Below, in pieces: positions 37,164 through 46,317 of a DNA stretch of 64,000 nucleotides; positions within the stretch are counted from its first letter, which is position 1, and each line of letters starts with the position of its first letter. The stretch is from contig NZ_OY762899.1 in assembly GCF_963666545.1 (NCBI RefSeq), forward strand, positions 3,224,001 through 3,288,000, in the 5' to 3' direction. Origin of the DNA: an uncultured Bacteroides sp. GTDB lineage: Bacteria; Bacteroidota; Bacteroidia; Bacteroidales; Bacteroidaceae. The notes under the pieces were generated by a model, which saw only the letters and a list, made by a program, of their open reading frames with translations, had not been told where the DNA came from and searched no databases. The position numbers were made by a program, and so were the translations under genes.

Positions 37164-38522
37164 CTATTTTTCTCCATTTGACTTTAAATTATCAAACAAT
37201 CTTTCAATTAATCGTTTTCGTTTCGTAATAATTTCGACCGTACCTTTTGTTTCAAAATCGAGCTGCAAGAGTTTTCCAAAATTCGTAACCGTGCCACCTG
37301 GAAACGAGACAATAACCAAATAAGCATCGTCTGCACCATTTTGTGTTTTTACTTTGTTGGTTATGTGTGAAAAGGAAGTAACAACGCCTTTCAGCAAACC
37401 ATATTCGTCATATGGATAATTGTTTATTTTCACATTGACTGTTTGCCCAATTTTCACTTTTCCAGCACCGAAGGAGGGAATCATGACTTCTCCTAGGGTC
37501 TTGTTTTTGCAGGGAATAATTGAAAATAATTCCTGCCCCGATTGCACAAAACTATTATTCCGCCAAAAACCAAGATACTCTAACTCGCCGTCAATTGGGG
37601 TATATTGCAGGTAGTGTTCTTTCCACAAGTTGATGGCGTTGGACAATTCGTTCTTACGCGTAACAAAATCAGAATAAGCTTTCTCTTTGGCTTCTGTTTC
37701 TTCCAATAAAATTCGCTGTATTTCCATTCTATTGCGACTTACTTCGGACTGTTTCATTAACAAGCTGCTTTTCAGATTAAGGTGCGATTCTTGTATGGAG
37801 AAATGTACCGCATGCTGCTGTTGGTATTCCTGTTCGCTTATACCTTTTATGGAGAACAATACACTATCCTTACTCAGGCGTCTTTTAGAGTTTCCTAACA
37901 CCTGTTTTTTAAGCAATAGCTCATCATTCAGATTGGAAATAACCGCTTCGTCTGACTTTATTTGCTGATTCAGATTCTTGCGCATAGTGTCGTAAATATC
38001 TGATGTTAATAACCGCTCATATTGCAAATACGATAGTAAAAAAGCATTGTATGCCGAACTCGTTTCGCCCAGCAGTAAGGTATCTGGAAACTGAGGCATG
38101 TTGCTCTTTCCCAAATTTAACTTATTAAGCAACGACTCGGCCAATAGGATATGTTTATAGTTGGCACCGCTCTCAATATAGGCAATTACTTCACCTTTTT
38201 TTAACATCCTTTTATTGGGTTCCAACAAATAGATGCGTCCGTTGCTGTTGGCAACCAACCTTACAGGTGCCTTTGTAGCCGTTACCGAAATTTGTCCGTC
38301 CACAGTGTCGGGATATTGTATCAAGAAGCCCAACAATACAACAATTCCTATTAACATACAAATGCACAAAATAACCCATTTTACCCAATAGGTGGGCATA
38401 CGATCAATAATGGTTCGGACTTCTTCGGATCTTATTGATACATTATCCTCATTAACCTGCTCCGAGGAACAAATTATCGGTAAATACTTCTGTTCGTGTT
38501 GATTTGGTGTATCTTTACTCAT
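37164..38522 (-). CDS. HlyD-family membrane-fusion (adaptor) protein
   Basis: 452 residues. One membrane helix near 68-90 (WVILCICMLIGIVVLLGFLI) is followed by a lipoyl/barrel half (ISVTATKAPVRLVANSNGRI), a long coiled coil (about 180-300) and the second half (LGEVMIPSFGAGKVKIGQTV, VTSFSHI). It bridges the ABC exporter to the outer-membrane channel. Its ATG overlaps the reconstructed stop codon of the broken upstream glycosyltransferase by four bases (ATGA), showing former translational coupling. Confidence 0.92.
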   Translation of the reverse strand: MSKDTPNQHEQKYLPIICSSEQVNEDNVSIRSEEVRTIIDRMPTYWVKWVILCICMLIGIVVLLGFLIQYPDTVDGQISVTATKAPVRLVANSNGRIYLLEPNKRMLKKGEVIAYIESGANYKHILLAESLLNKLNLGKSNMPQFPDTLLLGETSSAYNAFLLSYLQYERLLTSDIYDTMRKNLNQQIKSDEAVISNLNDELLLKKQVLGNSKRRLSKDSVLFSIKGISEQEYQQQHAVHFSIQESHLNLKSSLLMKQSEVSRNRMEIQRILLEETEAKEKAYSDFVTRKNELSNAINLWKEHYLQYTPIDGELEYLGFWRNNSFVQSGQELFSIIPCKNKTLGEVMIPSFGAGKVKIGQTVNVKINNYPYDEYGLLKGVVTSFSHITNKVKTQNGADDAYLVIVSFPGGTVTNFGKLLQLDFETKGTVEIITKRKRLIERLFDNLKSNGEK

Positions 38523-39185
38523 TGAACTGTTTGTGTTTTGAATTTATGAACAATATGATAAATTAATCCTAATCTTTTACTAGAATTCAAGAAAAAACTA
38601 GGGACTAGACCTCTCACTTCATTATTACAGTGCGTAACATCTGAATAATCAAAATCTTTTTTGGATAGAGATAAACGGGTACATTGTCATCTTACATTTT
38701 GAAATGGTAGATAATACACCATCAGCTGTATCAGTATCTTTAAAGTAATAATCTAATATTTTTAAAAAAAAGAGGTTTGAAAATTATTATAAATTGCGCA
38801 CTCCAAAACGAGTCCAGCCAATAGCTATTAGTTGCCATAGGCACAGCCGTTCCAAAGTTGCCGATCTCCCCCCCCCCGAAAGTAGTTCCGTTTTTTGAGT
38901 ATTGGCTGCAATTATTTTGATGAAAAGAAACTCTTTGCTATAGGCAGATGTAAAAGTATGGTCATCTTTGCAGATAATCATAATATCATCATTGTGTTCG
39001 ATTGCTATTCCTACCGTCTTTACTATACTTTGCCATAAACCTATTGCTCCAATAGGACGTTCCTTCACTTCTATAAAATTCACCTTAAATTCCGGCTTGT
39101 TCTTAAATTGCTCTTCAATATGCAGTCGTTTATCTGTTCGTTCTCTCAGATTGATTACATACATCTGTAAAAAATAATCATGCAT
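38519..39185 (-). pseudogene. GT25-like glycosyltransferase broken at three homopolymer-associated sites
   Basis: The first about 95 residues are intact (MYVINLRERTDKRLHIEEQF, IGAIGLWQSI, DDIMIICKDDHTF, KTELLSGG). A G10 run (C10 on the plus strand, 38868-38877) then breaks the frame; 8 or 11 Gs would restore IGNFGTAVPMATNSYWLDSF. One base too many in a T8A5 stretch (38756-38771 region) and one too many in an A6 run (38650s) must also be corrected to read KILDYYFKDTDTADGVLSTI and DFDYSDVTHCNNEVRGLVPS up to a TGA that overlaps the HlyD ATG. Three lesions could be natural decay, phase variation or assembly errors. Confidence 0.85.
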
Positions 39186-39186
39186 A

Positions 39187-40311
39187 TTACACTTTTGTTT
39201 TATTGCCTTTCTTATAATTTCGTACGGTTTCTTCCAATACTGTATTTACCCTTTCACTCCACACGTCCCAATTAAGCCGTGTTTCAAACTCATGGCGCGA
39301 AGATGTTCGTAATTTTAAATAATATTCTTTATCATTAAAAACAGTTCTAATTTTTTCAGCATAATCTTCCGCTGTAGCATCAGGCGATAGTAAATAACCA
39401 TTTTTACCCTCGGATATAGGTTGACTTACACCACCCACATTGGCTGCGATGCTTGGTACAGCATAAGCCGAGGCTTCACAAAACACAATACCATACGCAT
39501 CAAATTCAGTGGGTAGAACCAGAAAATGAGCTTCACTAAGAATAGTGCATAATTTTTTCAAATGCGCCGAATTAGATTTGTCCAGAAATGGGAAAATTTT
39601 TAAATTTTTATCTTCTTCTTGTAATACATCAGGAGCAGAACCAATAATAGTTAACGTACATGGGAAATTTTCCGCTTTTAGTTTTTGGTAAGCTTCTAAT
39701 GCTTTACGTCCTCCTTTTTTTTGCCAATTCTTACCAATAAATACTAAATTACAGACTCTTGTGTCTACATTAATTGTATAATTTGTAGGTGTGGGGATAT
39801 TGGCACCAAATTCAATAACATGAATTTTATCAGGATTAACACTGTAATAATTTATTGTTTTTTGTCTAGCCCATTCTGAGCTATAGATTATAGTTGTATA
39901 CTTATTTAATAGTTTCTTTTCAAGTTTTTCAAGTTTACGAATTTTTACTTCATCATTATTTGGATTTAAGTAATCTTTAAACAAATGATAGTTTACATCA
40001 CTTAAATGCACAATTGGTATATCTATCTCCAAAAAAGGAGCTAAATAAAGATCTCCAAAAAACACCAAATCACAATTAGAGATCTGCCTTATCTGTTCAG
40101 AGCACAAGCTCCCTAAAATAGGAATATAATTCTCAAAAGAACATTCTTTTGAGAAGTTATTTTTAACGTAATATGCAGCCTGTAAAAGAACATATTGCCC
40201 TATTACTTTCAAATTGTGTTTTTTACTTAAAGCATGAAATAAGTGAAAAGTAGTTCCAGACCAACTGTTTATATCGTTTGGATTTAATGTTGTTAAAAAA
40301 ATAATATTCAT
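39187..40311 (-). CDS. Glycosyltransferase family 4 (GT-B fold)
   Basis: 374 residues, cytoplasmic. The N-terminal domain starts NIIFLTTLNPNDINSWSGTT and includes FFGDLYLAPFLEIDIPIVHL. The C-terminal nucleotide-sugar domain carries LVFIGKNWQKKGGRKALEAY, LTIIGSAPDV, and the EX7E-type motif in FLVLPTEFDAYGIVFCEASA followed by YAVPSIAANVGGVSQPI. The following broken GT25-like gene begins 1 base after its stop, which shows tight coupling. Sugar donor and acceptor unknown. Confidence 0.88.
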   Translation of the reverse strand: MNIIFLTTLNPNDINSWSGTTFHLFHALSKKHNLKVIGQYVLLQAAYYVKNNFSKECSFENYIPILGSLCSEQIRQISNCDLVFFGDLYLAPFLEIDIPIVHLSDVNYHLFKDYLNPNNDEVKIRKLEKLEKKLLNKYTTIIYSSEWARQKTINYYSVNPDKIHVIEFGANIPTPTNYTINVDTRVCNLVFIGKNWQKKGGRKALEAYQKLKAENFPCTLTIIGSAPDVLQEEDKNLKIFPFLDKSNSAHLKKLCTILSEAHFLVLPTEFDAYGIVFCEASAYAVPSIAANVGGVSQPISEGKNGYLLSPDATAEDYAEKIRTVFNDKEYYLKLRTSSRHEFETRLNWDVWSERVNTVLEETVRNYKKGNKTKV

Positions 40312-40398
40312 TTTTACATTAGACTTGTGCTGAGTTTTTTATTTAAGAGTACATTGAAAGATGCGTATGTATAAATTTAATCGCATCAAATAAATTCA

Positions 40399-42117
40399 CT
40401 ACTTTTTTATCATCTTCATTTTTAGTAAAGCCTGCATATAAGAGTTCATTACTGATCCGTTTAGATTCAAATTCATTTTTAATATATTATTCCTTTTATG
40501 AATTTCAGCAACCTTTTTAATATAAATAACGCCATCCATTCTTGATTTGGGAATTATAAAGCCAAATTCTTCTTTCCTCTTACTATTTCCAATATATCTC
40601 ATTTTAAGAACATCAGAACAAGTAAGCCTTTCCATTGATAAATAGCATGAATCAATATTCAATTTATTTATAAGAGTTTCGATGCTGCCGGATGGAGCAG
40701 GCTCTAGTTTTTCAACTTTAAAATTAGCTCCCTTAAGGTTTGAGGATAAAATAGAACCACTTTCTGCTGCTAATGCGATACACGAATAATCACTTTTATA
40801 CTTATTTCTCATATAATACCCGAAAGGGTAAAAACCTAGAATTGATAATTCCGGATTATAGTTTACATGCCCAAAATGTTCAAATATGGTAATTGATTGG
40901 TTTGCGTCAAGCAGATTGTTTATTACGAATTTTGCATTTTCATACATTGTGCTGTCTCTACTTATTTGCCGATAATATGAATCAGACGTTTGATCTATTG
41001 CCGCAATGCTATATCGTATCAGTTCCGATTCTTTTTTATTGAATATGTTTTCAAAATCATGATTCGCATCAAATATTGATAGTATTTTTTTAAGAGGAGT
41101 TTCCGTTTCAAGCAAAAGTTTACAGATAGTATTCAATTCTTTATTATTAAATTCGGCATTAAGCGTATAAAAGAAATTAAACAAATCGACTCTACTATTT
41201 AAAGCAATAGAATTCATATCAAGTCCTAAGAATAAGACCTTTTCCTTAGATGTTAAATTATATTCTTTTATCCAACGAATAAGAGATCTAAAAGAGTCAG
41301 AGTACAATCTATTATTAAAATAAGTAGAAATAGTATCCAATTTAAAATATTGATCTCCGGCAATATACCTGTTAATATAAAAAGATGATTCCAAAGGAAT
41401 TTCAAGCAAAGCAATCCTACAATTATTATTAACGATTCGGTTCTTAATCATCTCAATAGCAAAATCATTCATTGTACTGCTGCCATGTACGGTTTCTCCT
41501 ATTGCAAGTATTTTCTTTTCAGAAAATGGGAGATCTTTAAAATTGTTATTTTCCAGACGAATGACATCCTCTTTTTTCAATATCACATTGGTTTCATGAT
41601 TATTAGTTGATAGTTCATCGATATTTTTTCCATCAATAAATATATCTAAATCAGACATCCATATTTTTCCTTTTTTTTGTTTAACGCCACTTGCTACAAT
41701 CGTCAGATTCAATAATAAAGGATTATCTACATTTGCAGATTGAGTCGATACAGTCCATTCTTTATTCAATGGCAATTGAAGTGTATCTATTAAATTTACT
41801 CTTTCACCTTCACCTATAGAACCTACAGTCAAATACAATTCTTTGCAATCCTCTGTTTTATACTTAACTTTCACTTCAATCTTTGAGACTGTTTTATTTA
41901 TATGAAAGGTTGGAAATATACATCCCAGTGCCCCTCTTTTTTCACCCAAAGTTTCTACTAGCAATGAATGCGGGTATGCTTTATTATTAACAGATGATTT
42001 AAAAAAAAAGTCTTTAGGATTTTCTGTCCAGTTATATCTCAGGAAATCCTTATTTATAGGCTCTGCAAATAAATAGCACTGTGACAACAGTAGTAATAAA
42101 GCAATTATTTTTTTCAT
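40399..42117 (-). CDS. Secreted erythromycin-esterase-like protein
   Basis: 572 residues with a signal peptide (MKKIIALLLLLSQCYLFAEP). A beta-rich N-terminal region of about 165 residues precedes the esterase-like domain: ILAIGETVHGSSTMNDFAIE, RIALLEIPLESSFYINRYI, VLFLGLDMNSIAL and TIFEHFGHVNYNPE, where the Glu/His positions of Ere enzymes are retained. It lies in the modification and export cluster, so it more likely acts on the exported product or its acyl/sugar groups than on macrolides. Drug resistance should not be inferred. Confidence 0.75.
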   Translation of the reverse strand: MKKIIALLLLLSQCYLFAEPINKDFLRYNWTENPKDFFFKSSVNNKAYPHSLLVETLGEKRGALGCIFPTFHINKTVSKIEVKVKYKTEDCKELYLTVGSIGEGERVNLIDTLQLPLNKEWTVSTQSANVDNPLLLNLTIVASGVKQKKGKIWMSDLDIFIDGKNIDELSTNNHETNVILKKEDVIRLENNNFKDLPFSEKKILAIGETVHGSSTMNDFAIEMIKNRIVNNNCRIALLEIPLESSFYINRYIAGDQYFKLDTISTYFNNRLYSDSFRSLIRWIKEYNLTSKEKVLFLGLDMNSIALNSRVDLFNFFYTLNAEFNNKELNTICKLLLETETPLKKILSIFDANHDFENIFNKKESELIRYSIAAIDQTSDSYYRQISRDSTMYENAKFVINNLLDANQSITIFEHFGHVNYNPELSILGFYPFGYYMRNKYKSDYSCIALAAESGSILSSNLKGANFKVEKLEPAPSGSIETLINKLNIDSCYLSMERLTCSDVLKMRYIGNSKRKEEFGFIIPKSRMDGVIYIKKVAEIHKRNNILKMNLNLNGSVMNSYMQALLKMKMIKK

Positions 42118-42208
42118 TATTAAAAGACTTTATATCTAGTATATATTGCTATAACAAATCAGTAAACAATCCACCTCATTCATTCCTATAAGGTGAATTG
42201 TTGAATTT

Positions 42209-42757
42209 TTAACGCCAAGAGGCATAAGAATCCATTGTCCTTGAAGTGATTAATCTGCCTGAACCTGCATCATAAACGGAAAATAGTGTTGAATCCCGCT
42301 GATCTGTTGTAGCAAGTATAAAAATCGATGAAGCATTATAACCATTTGATAACAATTCACGTTGAATATCTCTTGTCATATTTTCATATTGACTTGAAGT
42401 ATAACTTGCCACACCACCAAGAAGTGGAATAGCTCCGATTACTTGGTTAAGAATTTGTTCATATCCATTGTTGGATAGGGATGTAATATAATCGGGAAAA
42501 CTATAATAGGTTTGGTCTGTTCCGCCTGGATAGGCTGAATTTCCATAGATGAATACATCATTAGCTACGTACCCATAGTTATTCACAAAGCCTCCATCCC
42601 AGGTCCCGTTATTAATCATTCTGTCTAATTCCGCTTGAGTATAAGGATCAGCAGACGTTCCACTTCCCCCACCTATAAATTTCATCAGAGCTTTTTCTTC
42701 AATTACCGGCATTGTTTTAGCCAGTTTGCACAAACTTTTCTTTGTTAGTTTCCTCAT
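42209..42757 (-). CDS. Double-glycine leader precursor protein (GG-Bacteroidales natural-product type)
   Basis: 182 residues. The leader MRKLTKKSLCKLAKTMPVIE continues to KALMKFIGGG, with the GG cleavage site at residues 29-30, as in the Bacteroidales GG-leader precursor family. The mature part starts SGTSADPYTQAELDRM and is about 150 residues, rich in Gly, Ser, Thr, Asn and Tyr, with no cysteine. It has one hydrophobic patch (VIGAIPLLGGVASY, about 118-131). It is the probable substrate of the C39 exporter 5 kb downstream and of the island's modifying enzymes. Activity unknown: toxin, bacteriocin and surface glycoprotein are all possible. Confidence 0.8.
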   Translation of the reverse strand: MRKLTKKSLCKLAKTMPVIEEKALMKFIGGGSGTSADPYTQAELDRMINNGTWDGGFVNNYGYVANDVFIYGNSAYPGGTDQTYYSFPDYITSLSNNGYEQILNQVIGAIPLLGGVASYTSSQYENMTRDIQRELLSNGYNASSIFILATTDQRDSTLFSVYDAGSGRLITSRTMDSYASWR

Positions 42758-42793
42758 TTTTTAAAATTTAAATTGTTTATAATTTTATTCATT

Positions 42794-43636
42794 TTATAAA
42801 GACGTCAATTTATTTGTATTTTTTTCTAAAATATTTTGAAAGAAAATAAAAATGTCTTGCTTAGTCATCAACCCTTTTTCTTTCAAATTCTCTAATGCTG
42901 TCAAAGCCATTGATAATTCTGAATATCTACACATATTTTGTTTTATCAAGTATTCTATAACTTCATTAATAATTAACTCGGTTGTTTCCCTTTGCTCTCT
43001 ATACTTTTGTTTACTAACTTGATAATCCGATATGCGATAATAAAGCAATGGTTGATTGTCTATATAAAACAGACCACCTAATTTTGCAATTTCAGTCCAG
43101 AACTTAAAATCCTCCGCATAAATATAGTTTTCATATTTTAATCTATGTTTTCTTAGAAACTCAGTGCGCATCATAACTGTCGGGTGAAATAAACAACAGC
43201 CGCGCAGGAATTTTAATAACGGCGTTTCTATTAAGCCACTGAATGTCTTTACAATATTATCGGATGAAATATCAATCTCAAAACGAATCATCCATGTGCC
43301 ACAAACTGTGACACTCTTTTCTTCTTCCATAATAGCGTATTGAATTTTTAGTCTGTCAACATGCATAACATCGTCAGCGTCCATACGAGCAATGTATTTT
43401 CCCGAAGCATTATCCATCCCCAAATTTAAAGAACCTATAAAATCATGCTTATTCTTGATTAACTTAATTCGTTTATCGTCAAATGCACGAATAATAGAAA
43501 GCGTTTTATCCGTAGAGCCATCATCCACTATAATGAACTCAAAGTCAGAAAATGATTGCTTCAAAACACTTTCTATAGCCTCTTTTATAAACATTTCGGC
43601 ATTATAAACGGGCATTACAATAGATATTTTACTCAT
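42794..43636 (-). CDS. Glycosyltransferase family 2
   Basis: 280 residues. The GT-A fold is clear: ISIVMPVYNAEMFIKEAIES, FSDFEFIIVDDGSTDKTLSI, NLGMDNASGKYIARMDADDV (DxD-type metal site, about residue 85), then LFHPTVMMRTEFLRKH and YAEDFKFWTEIAKLGGLFYI. No membrane helices. It lies 18 bases after a LanC-like gene and 36 bases before the precursor gene, so it may act directly on the precursor. Confidence 0.9.
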   Translation of the reverse strand: MSKISIVMPVYNAEMFIKEAIESVLKQSFSDFEFIIVDDGSTDKTLSIIRAFDDKRIKLIKNKHDFIGSLNLGMDNASGKYIARMDADDVMHVDRLKIQYAIMEEEKSVTVCGTWMIRFEIDISSDNIVKTFSGLIETPLLKFLRGCCLFHPTVMMRTEFLRKHRLKYENYIYAEDFKFWTEIAKLGGLFYIDNQPLLYYRISDYQVSKQKYREQRETTELIINEVIEYLIKQNMCRYSELSMALTALENLKEKGLMTKQDIFIFFQNILEKNTNKLTSL

Positions 43637-43654
43637 TTTTTTTACTATATGAAA

Positions 43655-44620
43655 TTACAATAAAGCCACATTTTTATTAATGTAAAAAATAAGATAACGA
43701 GATAAGCCAGATTGATAACTTGAAATAAACGAGCTTGGTCGAATCATTGTTTTAATTTTTTGATCAAATCTTTCATTGATTGAATTAATATCCAACAATA
43801 AATTACAATCACTCCATTTATCAGCTAGTTTTATTATATCAATACTTTCATTTAAGGAAAGCAAATTAATATTAATATTTTTAATTCCATTATTTTTATT
43901 GTTATCTAAAATATCTTGATGTCTAAGAATATTATCCTTAGACATAATTTTATGCAAATAAAATCCAACAGTAAGAGAGCTAACTATTCTCCCACTACGA
44001 TATAATTCTGCATAATCGTTCAATAAAGAATTTGAGAATTTACGATAATTAGAACAGTCAACCAAATTAAGATAAATTTCAAAAACATTCAATACAAATG
44101 TTTTATCATTGAGGTAATGAATATTTTTAAAATCAAAAAACTGAATAGATAAGTATAGTTCAATCCCTTGAAATATTTTTTCAATTATTAAGTTTACCCT
44201 TAAATCTTCATATTTATTTTTTTTAATGGCTGATAAAAAGTAAACTATTTTTAATCCTCCCAGTAGTTTGTCGGGCCTTTTGTCAATATTTTCAAAATGT
44301 TCAATAACTTTTTCGCATTGTTCTTTGAATAAGTCATAAAAATCAGCTTCAATAAACTCATTTTCAATTAGATAAAGTAATACATATCCTATACCTGATA
44401 AACCATTTTCAAAACTAACATCTTCGTTCTTACTCAACAACGATTCCTGCAACAGCTCAAAGGCTTGCTCTTCGATATATTCATCCTGTAAATATCTTGC
44501 AGCCTCAAACAAAGCAAGCGCCATTCCTGCCTTACCATTGTAAAGTCCTGAAGAATTTACAGAACAGGCATTAAGCAGTATATAATCAACAAGTTTTCGA
44601 ATGATTGATTCATGTATCAT
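43655..44620 (-). CDS. Second LanC-like protein lacking recognisable zinc-site motifs
   Basis: 321 residues from the ATG at 44620, which lies 5 bases after the TolC-like gene's stop; longer readings would overlap that gene. LanC-like repeats: SSGLYNGKAGMALALFEAAR (about 20) and SFENGLSGIGYVLLYLIENE (about 68), then a much diverged second half without a Cys-His-Gly motif. It is a distant paralogue of the protein at 33501-34511. Role unknown; lanthionine formation is unlikely. Confidence 0.65.
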   Translation of the reverse strand: MIHESIIRKLVDYILLNACSVNSSGLYNGKAGMALALFEAARYLQDEYIEEQAFELLQESLLSKNEDVSFENGLSGIGYVLLYLIENEFIEADFYDLFKEQCEKVIEHFENIDKRPDKLLGGLKIVYFLSAIKKNKYEDLRVNLIIEKIFQGIELYLSIQFFDFKNIHYLNDKTFVLNVFEIYLNLVDCSNYRKFSNSLLNDYAELYRSGRIVSSLTVGFYLHKIMSKDNILRHQDILDNNKNNGIKNININLLSLNESIDIIKLADKWSDCNLLLDINSINERFDQKIKTMIRPSSFISSYQSGLSRYLIFYINKNVALL

Positions 44621-44624
44621 CTTT

Positions 44625-46103
44625 CTATTTTTTTTCAGTAAAAACATACTCCAACTCTTTTTCTCTTTTAAAATCATACAGCGCCATATTCCGTAATGTG
44701 AAGTAACTATTATATACATCACGAATTGCTGTATAAAATCTTTGCATGGCATTATTCTGATCATTTTGAGCAGATGTAAGTTCATAAACAGACACTTTGC
44801 CCATGGCGAATTTTTGCACTAACATCCAATACTGGTTCTGTGACAATTTATATGCTTTTTCCGCCGTTAACCAAAGCTTTACGGAATAATTGTAACTGTT
44901 CACTCTTTCCATTATCTCGTTCTCAAATTCGAGTACCTTATTATCTGCTGCTAGCCGACTTGCTTTATAGTCGTTTTCGGCAATCCGAATCCTGTTCTTG
45001 TTAATACCCCATTGAAAAACGGGTATCTGAAAACCAATCGTCACCGACTGTCTTATATTACCCTGCCGATAAGCATCTGCAAATGTTTCTGCATATTGGT
45101 TTATTCCGTAATTCAAACTGATATTACCATTAAATCGATTATTCAATCTTGTAAAATAAATATTTTTCTCTGCCTCTAATTTTTGTATTTCCTGTTGAAT
45201 AAAGAATGGGTTGTTTTTTTCTACATAGGCTCTCACTGTAAGAATATCAATAACAAATGGAGTGTTAAAATAAGGTACAACAATGCCGGCATCATCATTA
45301 TCTATCCCTAAGAATATAAATAATTTTTGCTTTGCTTCGAGGTAGTTTTTTGTCGAATTTTCATAAGTATATTGTGTATTAAGCGATTGCAGTTCTATTT
45401 GCTTTAAATCGTACTCGGTTATATTGCCATTACTCAGCTTTACTTTCGCAATACATAGCAGCGTGTCGTTACTATGTTTGGTTTGCAACGCTAATTCACT
45501 TTCCAATTTGCTCAATAATGTAGTCATAAAAAGGCTAAGTGCTTTTTGCTGAATTTGTGACATATTTGAACAGTATTGTTTGATAGCCACTTGATGTTTA
45601 GCATATTCAACATCCTTTTCTAAACGATACATTCTGCCACCACCCCAAAGTTGTTGTGAATAACCAATAGCAATAGGTGTTGTATTGAAGCTATTACGTT
45701 TGCTGGAAAATTCATTCAAATAGTTCAGATTGCTACTGATATTAAACTCCCCTCCCGTCAATCCTACTTTCTGCCTCGCAGAAATACCAAAACTACTATT
45801 ATTTGAATAATCTTCCACATACGAATAATTACCATCGTTCGGTTGCTGCAATAATCTCAACGAACGATTGAAGTTTACAGGATTAGCATTCAGGGAAAAA
45901 GAGGGGAGCAGACTCTTTTTATAATTTTCGAACTGAAGTATATTGTTTTGAAAATTGAGTCTTGCTATTTTAGCCTCAGAAGAGATCAAAGACAAAGAGT
46001 CAATGACTCCATCCAAGGTTATATTTTTTATTTGGGCTTGAGAAAAGACATCCAAACAGCTATATAAAAAAACAACTAGTAGTATCAAATATTTGTGTTT
46101 CAA
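44625..46103 (-). CDS. TolC-family outer-membrane channel
   Basis: 492 residues. A signal peptide (MKHKYLILLVVFLYSCLDVF) is followed by two outer-membrane efflux protein repeats with long helices (YAKHQVAIKQYCSNMSQIQQ, LKQIELQSLNTQYTYENSTK; RIAENDYKASRLAADNKVLE, VQKFAMGKVSVYELTSAQND). The start is a TTG at 46103; no in-frame ATG lies nearby and the signal peptide begins right there. With the HlyD and ABC proteins it completes a type I-like export route. Confidence 0.9.
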   Translation of the reverse strand: MKHKYLILLVVFLYSCLDVFSQAQIKNITLDGVIDSLSLISSEAKIARLNFQNNILQFENYKKSLLPSFSLNANPVNFNRSLRLLQQPNDGNYSYVEDYSNNSSFGISARQKVGLTGGEFNISSNLNYLNEFSSKRNSFNTTPIAIGYSQQLWGGGRMYRLEKDVEYAKHQVAIKQYCSNMSQIQQKALSLFMTTLLSKLESELALQTKHSNDTLLCIAKVKLSNGNITEYDLKQIELQSLNTQYTYENSTKNYLEAKQKLFIFLGIDNDDAGIVVPYFNTPFVIDILTVRAYVEKNNPFFIQQEIQKLEAEKNIYFTRLNNRFNGNISLNYGINQYAETFADAYRQGNIRQSVTIGFQIPVFQWGINKNRIRIAENDYKASRLAADNKVLEFENEIMERVNSYNYSVKLWLTAEKAYKLSQNQYWMLVQKFAMGKVSVYELTSAQNDQNNAMQRFYTAIRDVYNSYFTLRNMALYDFKREKELEYVFTEKK

Positions 46104-46136
46104 AAGAACTAAATTTCGTTGTTAATAATTTTAATG

Positions 46137-46144
46137 CAAATATA
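46137..46144 (-). promoter_or_regulatory. -7 box (TATATTTG, minus strand) for the TolC-headed operon
   Basis: A perfect TAnnTTTG match 33 bases before the TTG start at 46103. Confidence 0.5.
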
Positions 46145-46317
46145 AATAATCCATTTGAATTAATGGGACTCTTTTATCCATAAATAAATTTAAAAAAGTG
46201 TATTATAAAGTCAATTATATCTGTATATACTTATTTAATGGATTCACAGGCAATTTAATTTTCAAATTTTAATTTAGATTTTTGCAAAACAAATCCACCC
46301 ACAATTCGTGAATAGAG

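Noticed and set aside
30938-40311. Capsule or O-antigen locus, because of several glycosyltransferases
   Set aside because: There is no flippase, polymerase, UpxY/UpxZ regulator or nucleotide-sugar synthesis gene; the transferases are interleaved with a protein exporter and its precursor.
40399-42117. Macrolide resistance gene
   Set aside because: Only the superfamily motifs match; the extra domain and the precursor/exporter context point to another substrate.
33501-44620. Calling the island a lanthipeptide cluster because of LanC-like genes
   Set aside because: There is no LanB or LanM dehydratase, no zinc motif in the LanC-like proteins and no cysteine in the mature part of the precursor.
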